Source of the DNA: Adhaeribacter rhizoryzae
GTDB lineage: Bacteria > Bacteroidota > Bacteroidia > Cytophagales > Hymenobacteraceae
Assembly (NCBI RefSeq): GCF_008629685.1
Contig: NZ_VWSF01000028.1
Coordinates: forward strand, 1-64,000
Length of the DNA stretch: 64,000 nt
Reading direction: 5' to 3'
The translations under genes and the position numbers were made by a program. Position 1 is the first letter of the stretch, and every line of letters begins with the position of its first letter. This document shows, piece by piece, positions 1 through 8,520 of this stretch. The notes beneath the pieces were generated by a model. The model made no database searches. It was not told the origin of the DNA and saw nothing but the letters and a program-made list of their open reading frames with translations.

Positions 1-426
1 ATCTGGCGCCATTGCTTCTCTACTCCAGACCTGCACATGGCTGTAGCCCAGGCAGCGGCCAGTATCCGCTTGCACCACCAGCGAAGGATGCAGGAAAAAG
101 CCTAAGGACTGCTTATCTCCAATCACCCCGAGCTGCTGCTGGTCGGAAATGTTGTGCCGGTTGCGTTCAAAGTTAGGCTGCGTCGTATCCTGAAATACTA
201 AATAATGCGCCCCCACCTCCACTTGCCGCCCACAGTCCGCTTGCAAGTACGAAATGATTTGACTGGTCTGCAAACGGGGGTTATGCAGCAGACGGTAGTA
301 ACTCCGCTGCTCGGCTTCGCTCGCACTTAGCTGATGTATCACCACACTTTGCTTTTCTATTATCTTTTCTACTACTTGCTTGACCCGTCGCTCTATCCGA
401 ATATTGCTAAATATTGCATCTGCCAT
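1..426 (-). CDS. IS4-family transposase, 5' part (runs off window)
   Basis: An open frame starts at ATG 424-426 and continues without a stop to base 1, giving 142 residues. It looks like the N-terminal region of an IS4/Tn5-type DDE transposase. A basic helical start is followed by VFQDTTQPNF, where the Asp of DTT fits the first catalytic acidic residue, then a GVIGDKQSLGFFLHPSL stretch and a GYSHVQVW stretch typical of the region after it. The second and third catalytic residues would lie outside the window. Upstream on this strand I could not identify a terminal inverted repeat or target duplication. Completeness and activity cannot be judged. Confidence 0.75.
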   Translation of the reverse strand, partial: MADAIFSNIRIERRVKQVVEKIIEKQSVVIHQLSASEAEQRSYYRLLHNPRLQTSQIISYLQADCGRQVEVGAHYLVFQDTTQPNFERNRHNISDQQQLGVIGDKQSLGFFLHPSLVVQADTGRCLGYSHVQVWSREAMAPD

Positions 427-846
427 TTACCCCCAACAGCTCCCCGCTCCATTTTGTGTCCTAATCGTAGCCCTAAATTAGGGAAGGAGTTCGGCCGAAC
501 CGTATTGTTGCGGATTTGCTTTGTTGGGGAGGCTTAATGTTTAAATCTAATAATTAAAGGCTTAGAAAGGCAGTAGCTACTGGCATCTGACATCAGTTTG
601 GGCGATGAGGGCCTTCTAAGGTTGTGGTGCGTAGCATTCCGACGATAGGAGGAAAACAAGCTTAGACAGCCCGAGTGACCAAACGGGGCCCTACGGCCTT
701 GAGCAAACTTAAACAGCAACTAACAGTTAGCACTTAAACATTGAAAGATGAAATCTTTCAAAAGAGAAACAAAAAATTAGACTAGCTATGAAATACCCGT
801 AAGGAGCATTGGCATAATTATCCTAACGGTTTAGTAGCAAATGAAA
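427..846. other. gene-free stretch between transposase and valS
   Basis: I support no gene here. It holds a 13-base palindrome CCCTAAATTAGGG (471-483), a perfect 12-base palindrome GTTCGGCCGAAC (489-500) and a 9-bp stem with a 3-base loop (741-761). Bases about 600-710 are clearly more GC-rich than typical intergenes here. Short frames on both strands resemble no family I know. It may be the flank or remnant of the adjacent insertion sequence. Confidence 0.4.
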
Positions 847-883
847 AGCCTGAATAAAAAAATTTAACTTCTCTATTCAGGCT
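847..883 (-). terminator. terminator of valS
   Basis: A 9-bp perfect stem, AGCCTGAAT with ATTCAGGCT, encloses a 19-base A/T-rich loop. On the minus strand it is followed by TTTTCAT. It lies 26 bases after the valS stop. Confidence 0.75.
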
Positions 884-908
884 ATATTTATTCAAATAAA
901 TGCAGTAT

Positions 909-3536
909 TTAGCTAATAGCCGTTAAGCTTTGCTCCAAAGCTTTTATTTTAGCTTCAGCATCTGCTTTCTTCTGCCATTCTTTTTCCAGAACCACCGGTG
1001 GAGCGCCGTTTACAAAACGCTCGTTGCTTAACTTTTTATCTACCGCAGCCAGGAAACCTTTGGTATATTCCAGTTCTTTTTGCAGCCGTTCCCGCTCCAC
1101 GGCCGGGTCAACAGCACCTTCCATCGGTATAAAGAATTCATTGCCGCCAATTACAAAGTTTAAGCTTCCTTCCGGGCCTTCGTTTACATAACTAATATCC
1201 GGGAGGTTAGCCAATTTTTGAATTAAAGGCTCGAATGGCGTCAGAATATATTGCTCCTGAGTTTTAATGGCCAGATTTAAAGCTTTGGTCTGCGGAATAT
1301 TCTTGGAGTTCCGGACGTTGCGAATACCCGCAATAATATCTTGGGCCTTGTCCATCCGCTCCAGCAAAATAGAATCGGCAACCCCAGCTTTTGGCCAAGC
1401 GGCTACAATTAAATAATCTTTATCGCTGCGTTCTTTAATATCCTGCCAGATTTCTTCGGTAATAAAAGGCATAAACGGATGCATCAGCTTCAGCAGATCT
1501 TCCAAGAAATTAATGGTCGCATCCAGCGTTGCGGCATCAACCGGGTTCTGGTAAGCCGGTTTAATCATTTCGAGGTACGACGAACAGAAATCATCCCAAA
1601 CCAGTTTGTAAACAGCCATGAGCGCATCCGAAATCCGGAACTTGGTAAAATGATCTTCTATTTGTTCGAAAGCCACGTTAAACTTAGCCCTAAACCAATT
1701 TATAGCTAATTCATTCGGGTTTGTAATATTTTCATCTACCTGCCAGCCTTTAATTAAGCGGTAAGCATTCCAGATTTTATTACTGAAATTACGACCTTGT
1801 TCGCACAGCTTTTCGTCGAAGAGCAAATCGTTGCCAGCCGGCGAGCTGAACAGCATCCCGGTTCTAACGCCATCGGCACCGTACTGGTCAATCAGGCCTA
1901 AAGCATCCGGCGAATTGCCCAGCGATTTAGACATTTTCCGGCCTAATTTATCGCGTACAATACCTGTTAAGTAAACATTCCGGAAAGGAACTTCTTTGCG
2001 GTATTCCAGGCCGGCCATAATCATGCGGGCTACCCAGAAAAATAATATTTCGGGGGCCGTAACTAAATCATTAGTCGGGTAATAATATTGAATATCCGGG
2101 TTATCAGGGTCTTTAAAGCCATCGAAAACCGAAATGGGCCACAACCACGACGAGAACCAGGTATCCAGTACATCTTCGTCCTGACGCAAATCCGCAATCG
2201 TTAAATTTGGATTACCCGTTTTATATTTGGCTTGCGCTAAAGCATCTTCGGGGTTCAGGGCTACTACATAAGAACCATCGGGTAAATAATAAGCCGGTAT
2301 GCGCTGCCCCCACCATAACTGCCGCGATATACACCAATCCCGAATATTTTCCATCCAGGAGCGGTACATATTTTTAAACTTAGGCGGGTGCAACCGGATG
2401 GTATCATCGTTTACCACGCGCAAAGCAGGATCGCGCAACTCTTCCATGCGTAAAAACCACTGCATCGAAAGTTTTGGCTCAATAACCGCATCGGTACGCT
2501 CCGAGTAGCCTACATTGTTAGAAATATCTTCTGTTTTGGCAAGTTGCCCATTGGCCTCCAGTTCTTTGGCAATTTTCTTTCTTACTACAAACCTGTCTTC
2601 GCCAACGTACAGTTGGGCTTTGCTATTCAGCGTCCCATCGTCGTTCAGAATATCCAGTACGGGCAAATTATGCTTAATACCAAGTTCGTAGTCGTTCAGG
2701 TCGTGGGCCGGTGTAACCTTTAAGCAGCCGGTACCAAATTCCATATCAACGTACTCATCAAAAATAATGGGTATGGCCCTGTTTATTAAAGGCACCAGAG
2801 CCTCTTTCCCTTGCAGGTGCTGGTAGCGGGTATCGTTGGGGTTAATACAAATGGCCGTATCGCCCAAAATAGTTTCGGGACGAGTGGTAGCAATGGTTAA
2901 ATAATTATCGGCCTCGCCGGCAATCTGGTAATTAATGTAATAAAGCTTGGAGTTTACCTGCTTGTGAATTACTTCTTCGTCAGAGAGCGCAGTTTTTCCC
3001 TGCGGGTCCCAGTTTACCATGCGCACCCCCCGGTAAATTAATCCTTTCCGGAATAAATCTACAAACACCTGAATTACCGCGTCGCTCATGTCGGGCTCCA
3101 TGGTAAAACGAGTACGTTCCCAATCGCAGGAAGCGCCTAATTTTTTAAGCTGCTCCAGAATTATGCCGCCGTATTTTTCTTTCCAATCCCAGGCATGTTT
3201 CAAAAATTCTTCCCGACCAATATCTTCCTTAGAAATGCCTTTTTCTTTCAGCATGGCCACTACGCGGGCTTCGGTAGCAATAGAAGCGTGGTCGGTACCG
3301 GGTACCCAGCAAGCTTCTTTGCCCTGCATGCGGGCGCGGCGCACCAATATATCCTGAATGGTATTATTAAGCATGTGGCCCATGTGCAAAACGCCGGTTA
3401 CATTGGGCGGCGGAATGACCACGGTATAGGGATCTTTTCTGGGGTTAGGTTTAGAGCGGAAAAAGCCCTTCTGCTGCCAGTTTGTGTACCACTTCTCTTC
3501 TACTTCTTTCGGATTATAGGTTTTAGAAATTGCCAT
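909..3536 (-). CDS. valS: valine--tRNA ligase
   Basis: Class I aminoacyl-tRNA synthetase that charges tRNA-Val and edits misactivated threonine in the cytoplasm. The 875 residues fit the family's usual length. The HIGH-type signature is HMGH at residues 51-54, just after PPPNVTGVL. The KMSKS loop is intact at about residues 532-536, followed by [11 protein letters not shown]1 editing insertion ([10 protein letters not shown]) lies between them. The C-terminal tail is Lys/Glu-rich and fits the coiled-coil tRNA-binding arm. The gene is monocistronic: its own -7 box lies upstream and a hairpin terminator follows. ATG at 3536 is the only sensible start. Confidence 0.97.
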   Translation of the reverse strand: MAISKTYNPKEVEEKWYTNWQQKGFFRSKPNPRKDPYTVVIPPPNVTGVLHMGHMLNNTIQDILVRRARMQGKEACWVPGTDHASIATEARVVAMLKEKGISKEDIGREEFLKHAWDWKEKYGGIILEQLKKLGASCDWERTRFTMEPDMSDAVIQVFVDLFRKGLIYRGVRMVNWDPQGKTALSDEEVIHKQVNSKLYYINYQIAGEADNYLTIATTRPETILGDTAICINPNDTRYQHLQGKEALVPLINRAIPIIFDEYVDMEFGTGCLKVTPAHDLNDYELGIKHNLPVLDILNDDGTLNSKAQLYVGEDRFVVRKKIAKELEANGQLAKTEDISNNVGYSERTDAVIEPKLSMQWFLRMEELRDPALRVVNDDTIRLHPPKFKNMYRSWMENIRDWCISRQLWWGQRIPAYYLPDGSYVVALNPEDALAQAKYKTGNPNLTIADLRQDEDVLDTWFSSWLWPISVFDGFKDPDNPDIQYYYPTNDLVTAPEILFFWVARMIMAGLEYRKEVPFRNVYLTGIVRDKLGRKMSKSLGNSPDALGLIDQYGADGVRTGMLFSSPAGNDLLFDEKLCEQGRNFSNKIWNAYRLIKGWQVDENITNPNELAINWFRAKFNVAFEQIEDHFTKFRISDALMAVYKLVWDDFCSSYLEMIKPAYQNPVDAATLDATINFLEDLLKLMHPFMPFITEEIWQDIKERSDKDYLIVAAWPKAGVADSILLERMDKAQDIIAGIRNVRNSKNIPQTKALNLAIKTQEQYILTPFEPLIQKLANLPDISYVNEGPEGSLNFVIGGNEFFIPMEGAVDPAVERERLQKELEYTKGFLAAVDKKLSNERFVNGAPPVVLEKEWQKKADAEAKIKALEQSLTAIS

Positions 3537-3559
3537 TGGGATAATTTTGTAAGCGTGCG

Positions 3560-3567
3560 CAAAAATA
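3560..3567 (-). promoter_or_regulatory. -7 box of valS promoter
   Basis: On the minus strand this reads TATTTTTG, matching the Bacteroidota -7 consensus TAnnTTTG. It would start transcription about 17 bases before the valS ATG. No clear -33 TTTG is visible at the right distance. Confidence 0.45.
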
Positions 3568-3644
3568 GTTAATAAAGCGTTGGGTAAAAAATATCTCTGG
3601 TTTACGAAAGCAAAACATACAAGCTAACACACCAAATAACAAAA

Positions 3645-3671
3645 AAGCCTGTTCCGGAACAGAACAGGCTT
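3645..3671 (-). terminator. terminator of the ferredoxin gene
   Basis: A 10-bp perfect stem, AAGCCTGTTC with GAACAGGCTT, encloses a 7-base loop and is followed on the minus strand by a run of T. It lies just after the ferredoxin stop codon. Confidence 0.8.
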
Positions 3672-3692
3672 CTCATCTTTTGATTAGGCTAA

Positions 3693-4043
3693 TTACACTT
3701 CAGCGTGTAACCATTGTTTTTTAGCCAAAAGCTCGTCTTCTGTTTCGCGGTAATCGGGGTCATCTACGCAACAATCTACCGGGCAGACCGCCGCACACTG
3801 CGGTTCCTCGTGAAAACCGGTACACTCGGTACATTTATCCGAAACAATGTAATAATATTCTTCAGAAATGGGATCTTGTGGGGCATTACCAGCCACAACC
3901 TCACCACCGTCAATTTCCACTTCGGTTAACGCTGTACCACCGCCCCAAGTCCAGGCCACACCACCTTCATAGATAGCAGTGTTCGGGCACTCAGGTTCAC
4001 ATGCGCCGCAGTTAATACATTCGTCCGTGATCATTATAGCCAT
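3693..4043 (-). CDS. 2[4Fe-4S] ferredoxin
   Basis: Small electron carrier of 116 residues with two cluster-binding motifs. The first is C9-x2-C12-x2-C15-x3-C19-P. The second is CTEC-x8-C-x3-CPVDC, with the spacer insertion typical of the long bacterial ferredoxin type. Between them is an acidic 50-residue segment. The start is well placed: AGGAGA lies 8 bases before the ATG. The gene is divergent from an acyl-CoA reductase gene. That arrangement suggests, but does not prove, that it feeds electrons to acyl or fatty-acid metabolism. It has its own promoter and terminator, so it is probably transcribed alone. Confidence 0.9.
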   Translation of the reverse strand: MAIMITDECINCGACEPECPNTAIYEGGVAWTWGGGTALTEVEIDGGEVVAGNAPQDPISEEYYYIVSDKCTECTGFHEEPQCAAVCPVDCCVDDPDYRETEDELLAKKQWLHAEV

Positions 4044-4068
4044 TATCGTATCTCCTATTAATTTTTAT

Positions 4069-4076
4069 TATTTTTG
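4069..4076 (+). promoter_or_regulatory. -7 box, candidate promoter of acyl-CoA reductase
   Basis: TATTTTTG fits TAnnTTTG and would start transcription about 70 bases before the ATG at 4154. It faces the ferredoxin promoter, so the two predicted start points lie within a few bases of each other. Confidence 0.35.
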
Positions 4077-4094
4077 TATGCCAAAAATTTTCGG

Positions 4095-4125
4095 CAAAAG
4101 TAGAAACAATCCGTAACACATCAAA
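4095..4125 (-). promoter_or_regulatory. ferredoxin promoter (-33 and -7)
   Basis: On the minus strand there is TTTG (4125-4122), a 19-base spacer, then TACTTTTG (4102-4095). This is a full match to the Bacteroidota layout TTTG-N19-21-TAnnTTTG. The predicted leader is about 45 bases and contains a Shine-Dalgarno-like AGGAGA. Confidence 0.75.
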
Positions 4126-4153
4126 TATTTACTTACAATTAGTTTACCAAGTT

Positions 4154-5164
4154 ATGACTTTACCAGAACGTATTAACGCTTTTGTTTCGCTTGGCGAAGA
4201 ATTAAAAAACCTAAGCCCAGCGCAAAAACAAGAAATAATTTTCCGGGCTGGTAATGCCAACTCCTGGTTCGATGCAAATAATGTAACTAATGCCTTAAAC
4301 GGAATTATTTACCTGTTGGATAAAGAAAACCTGCAGGATTGGCTTTTTGTTTACGACCTCGAAAATATTACCCCAAAAAAAGTAGGCGTTATCATGGCCG
4401 GCAATATTCCAATGGTTGGTTTTCACGATTTTTTATCGGTGCTGCTTTCGGGGCATTATTTACATGCCAAACTCAGCAGCGAAGATAATTACCTGATGAA
4501 AATGCTGGCCGAACGCCTGGTAAATATTGAGCCACGTTTTGCGGAGCGTATTTATTTTGTAGAATTACTGAAAGAAGCCGATGCCATAATTGCCACCGGC
4601 TCCGATAATACAGCTCGTTATTTCGAATATTATTTTTCGAAAAAACCGCACATCATCCGGAAAAACCGCACGAGTCTAGGTATTTTAACCGGCGAGGAAA
4701 CCACAGCAGATTTTAGGGCTTTGGCCGAAGATATTTTCTCTTATTATGGCCTGGGCTGCCGCAATGTTTCTAAAGTATTGGTGCCCGAAAGTTATTCTTT
4801 TACCCCTTTTTACGATGCCATCGCGTCTTTTAAATATATTCTCGACCACAACAAATACCAGAATAATTACGATTACAATAAATCTATTTTGCTGGTAAAC
4901 CGGGCCGAGCATTTTGATAATGGCTTTTTATTATTAACCCCCAGCGAACAACTGGTATCGCCGATAAGTGTATTATTTTACCAGACTTATGCCAGTGCCG
5001 ATGATTTGAAAAACCAATTAGAAGCTGTAAAAGACAAAACCCAGGTAATCGTTTCGGCAGATGGCTGGTACCCCAACAGTATAGCTTTTGGGCAGGCGCA
5101 GTGCCCGGCCGTATGGGATTATGCCGATGGCGTAGATACCCTGACTTTCCTGAGTAAGTTATAA
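4154..5164 (+). CDS. acyl-CoA reductase (LuxC-like)
   Basis: 336 residues of the LuxC/acyl-CoA reductase family, an aldehyde dehydrogenase-like fold that reduces activated fatty acyl groups with NADPH through a cysteine thioester. Visible marks are VGVIMAGNIPMVGFHDF near residue 80 (nucleotide-binding region), IIATGSDNTARYFE near 147, and YGLGCRNVSK with Cys202 as the likely nucleophile. The protein is shorter than luminous-bacterial LuxC but fits the Bacteroidota version. It is divergent from the ferredoxin, and no lux partners are nearby. Its natural product (aldehyde or alcohol) cannot be told from sequence. Confidence 0.85.
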   Translation: MTLPERINAFVSLGEELKNLSPAQKQEIIFRAGNANSWFDANNVTNALNGIIYLLDKENLQDWLFVYDLENITPKKVGVIMAGNIPMVGFHDFLSVLLSGHYLHAKLSSEDNYLMKMLAERLVNIEPRFAERIYFVELLKEADAIIATGSDNTARYFEYYFSKKPHIIRKNRTSLGILTGEETTADFRALAEDIFSYYGLGCRNVSKVLVPESYSFTPFYDAIASFKYILDHNKYQNNYDYNKSILLVNRAEHFDNGFLLLTPSEQLVSPISVLFYQTYASADDLKNQLEAVKDKTQVIVSADGWYPNSIAFGQAQCPAVWDYADGVDTLTFLSKL

Positions 5165-5292
5165 AAGTAGTACGCTTTTCCGTCTGGATTGCGTATAAAT
5201 AGCAAAATCTCTATAAAGGTTTTTACGTAATAGTTTTAATACTATTTATACTAAAACTTTTTGTTAATTCTTTGGTTAGTTAAAGAAAGAGT

Positions 5293-5328
5293 TTTGTAAT
5301 CTGCTTTCAAATAAAAAGCGGATTACAA
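5293..5328. other. imperfect hairpin in intergenic region
   Basis: TTTGTAATCTGCTTT pairs with a downstream copy ending GGATTACAAA, with one mismatch, across a short A-rich loop. There is no T-run after it on the plus strand. It could be a weak terminator of the acyl-CoA reductase gene or a structured leader of the next gene. Confidence 0.4.
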
Positions 5329-5416
5329 AGCTACTTAACTAAATACCAGAGCAATTGCTGTGATTTTTACTATTTTTTACTTAAATTAATCATCGGGAAA
5401 TTTAATAGCGTACTCA

Positions 5417-5710
5417 ATGGAACCTATGACTTATGTTACAGTAGAAAAAGAACAAATACCCACTTTAAAATTTGCCAATACCGATGTACTAACCAATTTG
5501 CAGGAGCGCAAAAAAAGAATGCACGATGTATCCAGGGCTACTGTTTTGGGCAACGGTTACCACGGCAAAGTAGAAATATTCTTTGAAACCGCCGACAGCG
5601 AACCTAAGCGGGTAGTTACCACCATCTGGGATTGTGATCAGGAACACCTTATTCTGAAATCAGGTGCCTGCATTCCGGTGCGTTCGGTATACGGGGTAGA
5701 GTTTTATTAA
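5417..5710 (+). CDS. conserved hypothetical protein, 97 aa
   Basis: A small soluble protein with no signal peptide or membrane segment. The C-terminal half looks like a compact beta-rich domain: KVEIFFETADSEPKRVVTTIWDC, then HLILKSGACIPVRSVYGVEFY. I do not recognise a named family; it resembles short uncharacterised Cytophagales proteins. ATG at 5417 is preceded by a long AT-rich leader. An alternative ATG exists at residue 4. Its stop codon is buried in the terminator shared with the convergent nucleoside phosphorylase gene. Confidence 0.75.
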   Translation: MEPMTYVTVEKEQIPTLKFANTDVLTNLQERKKRMHDVSRATVLGNGYHGKVEIFFETADSEPKRVVTTIWDCDQEHLILKSGACIPVRSVYGVEFY

Positions 5711-5734
5711 ACCGGGTATAATAAAGCCCGGTTT
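5709..5734. terminator. compact bidirectional terminator
   Basis: An 8-bp stem, AAACCGGG with CCCGGTTT, sits in the 24 bases between two convergent genes. It overlaps the stop codon of the left gene and abuts that of the right gene. A T-run follows on the plus strand. Confidence 0.65.
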
Positions 5735-6616
5735 TTAGCTGGTTAGCGCCAGCCTGTCCAGGGTTTTGCGAATCAAATCATCAATTACCTGATCTGTGGT
5801 CGGGTGAAATTGGTAGGTAAACCGGTTGGCGACAATGGCATTCAGCGAAATTACCTCGTGTTCCAGCATCCGGCCCAGCGCATACAAGGCGGCTGTTTCC
5901 ATTTCAAAATTAGTCAGCATAAAGCCGGGAATATTTTCTTCTTCTACCCTGAATTTTTGTAGCTGCTGCATTAAGTTTTCTATTTTTAAGCCCAGGCGAA
6001 GTTCCCGGCCCTGAGGCGCGTAAAAACCCGGACAAGTTACGGTATGGCCCGGTACCATATCATAACCCAACTGTTCGCGCAAAATATCGGAACCTCTTAC
6101 ACAATACGGCTGGTAACCCAATTTTAAATTTTCTTGCAGCGCCTCGCTAATAGTAGTTTCGTAACCGGTTTGCACCAGCGGGTAAAATTGCATTAAAGAA
6201 TCTAAACCAATGGCGTACTCCGTAACCAAATGGCTGCCCAACGGAATGTTTTCCTGAATAGTGCCCGAAGTACCAATGCGAATAATGTGCAGGTGAATTT
6301 TTTCTTCGTTTACGGTGCGGTTTACCAGGTCAATATTTACCAGCGCATCCAGTTCGTTTAGCACAATATCTATATTGCCGGTGCCAATACCCGTAGATAC
6401 CACCGTAATGCGCTTGCCTTTGTAATACCCCGTGTGGGTAATAAACTCGCGACGCTGCACCTGCACCTCAATCAAATCGAAATATTGGCTAACCAGCGCT
6501 ACCCGGTTCGGGTCGCCGACCGTAATGATGGTATCGGATATATGTTCCGGAAGTAAATTAAGGTGGTACACACTGCCATCTTGGTTTAATATTAATTCAG
6601 ATTCCGGAATTCTCAT
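5735..6616 (-). CDS. nucleoside phosphorylase (uridine phosphorylase-like)
   Basis: 293 residues of the PNP/UDP phosphorylase family, which splits nucleosides with phosphate in the salvage pathway. GDPNRV at residues 34-39 is the phosphate-binding start of the family. STGIGTGN follows, IGTSGT is the next conserved loop, and NFEMETA at about 236-242 is the nucleoside-binding signature with the sugar-binding Met and Glu. The frame extends upstream to a TTG at 6649, but the ATG at 6616 begins a sequence more typical of the family and is chosen. Substrate (uridine or another nucleoside) is not certain. Confidence 0.87.
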   Translation of the reverse strand: MRIPESELILNQDGSVYHLNLLPEHISDTIITVGDPNRVALVSQYFDLIEVQVQRREFITHTGYYKGKRITVVSTGIGTGNIDIVLNELDALVNIDLVNRTVNEEKIHLHIIRIGTSGTIQENIPLGSHLVTEYAIGLDSLMQFYPLVQTGYETTISEALQENLKLGYQPYCVRGSDILREQLGYDMVPGHTVTCPGFYAPQGRELRLGLKIENLMQQLQKFRVEEENIPGFMLTNFEMETAALYALGRMLEHEVISLNAIVANRFTYQFHPTTDQVIDDLIRKTLDRLALTS

Positions 6617-6666
6617 AGTTATGGGTTTTAGGTTAGGTTGTAAAAACAAAAAGGTACCGAAAGCAA

Positions 6667-6697
6667 GAGAGCATTTAAGTTTTGCTTAAATGCTCTC
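6667..6697 (-). terminator. hairpin downstream of trhO
   Basis: A 13-bp perfect stem, GAGAGCATTTAAG with CTTAAATGCTCTC, has a 5-base loop. It lies 8 bases after the trhO stop. No T-run follows at once, so termination may be partial, or this may be a processing or attenuation hairpin before the phosphorylase gene. Confidence 0.55.
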
Positions 6698-6704
6698 GTA
6701 CTCC

Positions 6705-7655
6705 TTACTTTTTCTCTTTACGATACAACCCTTTAAAAGGGTTATAGCCGTTGGTTTCTTTTTGGTAATAACCGGTGCCGTTGTAAGGCCGTTTCTCCGG
6801 ATCGTGCTGGCAGGTATCGGAACAGGCACCTTGCATGGTTTCGCCGCAGGCTTCGCACATGGGCACGTGAATATTGCAGGTGGGGTTGGCGCAATTTACC
6901 ATGCGGTCGCTGGGTTCCTGGCAAATATAGCAGCGGGAAATTACCTTGGGGTTTACGCGGTTTACGTCTACGGTCAGGCGGTTATCAAACACGTAGCATT
7001 TGCCTTCAAAATCTTCGCCGCCTTCTTCCAGGCCGTATTTAATAATGCCGCCGTGTAACTGGTAAACATTCTCGAAACCTTGTTCCAGCAAAAAGGCGCT
7101 GGCTTTTTCGCACTTAACGCCGCCGGTGCAATAAGTAATTATTTTTTTATCTTTTAACGGTTCTAGCTCGGCCACTTTTTCCGGGAAATCCCGAAAATTC
7201 TCGATATCTAACGTAAGCGCATTTTTAAATTTACCCACCAGGTGCTCGTAGTCTGATCTTACATCCAGCAACACCACGTCTTCCTGGTCTTTCATTTTTT
7301 TGAAATCTGAAGGCGATAAATGAATGCCGGTTTTTTCCTGGGGTGCCAGGTGCTTTAAACTGGAATGCACAATTTCGGGTTTGTAGCGCACGTGCAGTTT
7401 GGTAAATACGTGCGTATCCGAAGGCTCCACTTTAAAATCAATGTCTTTAAACCGCGGATCGGCTTTAACGGCGGCCATGTATTTTTCGCAGTCTTCGCGC
7501 AAACCCGAAACGGTTCCGTTCAGGCCTTCGGCGGCTACAATTATCCGGCCTAATAAATTCAGTTCCAGGCAAAGTAAATGGTGCTCTTCCCGGAAAGCTT
7601 CCGGATCAGCAATAGGAGAATAGCAATAATAAAGCAGGATGCTGTAATCTTTCAT
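6705..7655 (-). CDS. trhO: tRNA uridine(34) hydroxylase (rhodanese-type)
   Basis: 316 residues of the TrhO/YceA family (UPF0176), which makes 5-hydroxyuridine at the wobble position of tRNA. An N-terminal acylphosphatase-like domain carries AAEGLNGTVSG near residue 41. A rhodanese domain (DVRSDYEH near 131) follows, with active loop C176-TGGVK-C182. The C-terminal segment is cysteine-rich (CYICQEP, CANPTC, MCEACG, CSDTC), as in longer family members, and could bind metal. The ATG at 7655 fits the family start. It shares a strand with the phosphorylase and acetyltransferase genes, but spacings of about 90 and 180 bases argue against tight coupling. Confidence 0.92.
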   Translation of the reverse strand: MKDYSILLYYCYSPIADPEAFREEHHLLCLELNLLGRIIVAAEGLNGTVSGLREDCEKYMAAVKADPRFKDIDFKVEPSDTHVFTKLHVRYKPEIVHSSLKHLAPQEKTGIHLSPSDFKKMKDQEDVVLLDVRSDYEHLVGKFKNALTLDIENFRDFPEKVAELEPLKDKKIITYCTGGVKCEKASAFLLEQGFENVYQLHGGIIKYGLEEGGEDFEGKCYVFDNRLTVDVNRVNPKVISRCYICQEPSDRMVNCANPTCNIHVPMCEACGETMQGACSDTCQHDPEKRPYNGTGYYQKETNGYNPFKGLYRKEKK

Positions 7656-7838
7656 AACGGGCTTAGTTTCAGGCTAAGTGTTTTTTAATTTTTCCGCAAA
7701 AATAATGTAAAATAAACAACCGGGCAAAGATTTAAGTTTACCAACTAAGTTTACTTTCTATTTCTTTGAAATAGATTTGGTGGGTAATAAAGGCGCAACA
7801 ATATTTGCCGGATGATTAATTTAATTATATTAATTAAC

Positions 7839-8471
7839 CTAAACCTTTTTAGCCGGATTACCAAAAACCGTTTGGTTGGCGGGCACATCGGCAATAACTA
7901 CGGCACCAGCGCCCACGCGGGCCTTTTTACCAATTTTAACGCCCGAAATAATAATGGCTCCCGAGCCAATAAAAGCTTCGTCGTCTACTTTGGCAGTTGC
8001 ATTAATAATGGCCCCTGCTCCTACCTGAACATTATTACCCAATTCGGCTTCGGCGTCTATTACGGCATTTGCATGAATAATACAGTTATCGCCAATTTTA
8101 GCGTTGGCGCTAATTACCGCTCCGGCATTAATTAAAATACCGTGCCCCAGCCAGGCATTTTCCGAAACCGACGAAAAGGTATGAATGGCATTTACCGGCA
8201 CTACCTGGTATTCTTCTTTTAAGAGGGTAACCATGCTTTTGCGGGTGGCGGTTTCTTCGGAGGCAACAAATACTTCGCACTTTTTCCCTAATAATTTTAG
8301 AAATTCCGGGTCTTCGGTCCTGCTCATAACGGTAATATTATTTACCTCCTGCTGCTGTAATTCCGGATTATCTTCCAGAAAACAATATACCACCACATTG
8401 TTGCTCATAAATACATCCAGCGCAATTTTACCTAACTGCTGGGCACCTACTATTATTACCGGGTTCTGCAT
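7839..8471 (-). CDS. NeuD/PglD-like sugar O-/N-acyltransferase
   Basis: 210 residues. The N-terminal 75 residues form a Rossmann-like nucleotide-sugar-binding half beginning IIVGAQQLGKIALDVF. The C-terminal half is a left-handed parallel beta helix made of hexapeptide repeats (GAVISANAKIGDN, NAVIDAEAELGNN, GAIINATAKVDDE). The tail FGNPAKKV is the classic end of this acetyltransferase family. Members transfer acetyl groups to sugars of surface glycans. No glycan locus surrounds it; the next gene upstream encodes a polytopic membrane protein. The exact substrate is unknown. Confidence 0.8.
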   Translation of the reverse strand: MQNPVIIVGAQQLGKIALDVFMSNNVVVYCFLEDNPELQQQEVNNITVMSRTEDPEFLKLLGKKCEVFVASEETATRKSMVTLLKEEYQVVPVNAIHTFSSVSENAWLGHGILINAGAVISANAKIGDNCIIHANAVIDAEAELGNNVQVGAGAIINATAKVDDEAFIGSGAIIISGVKIGKKARVGAGAVVIADVPANQTVFGNPAKKV

Positions 8472-8520
8472 AATCTAAATTTTTAACAAAGGTATTTATT
8501 AAAAACAGGCTTAACAATGT

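Noticed and set aside
534-719. 61-codon minus-strand open frame beside the transposase
   Set aside because: No start context, no family resemblance and biased residues (Ser, Arg, His) as in non-coding GC-rich DNA.
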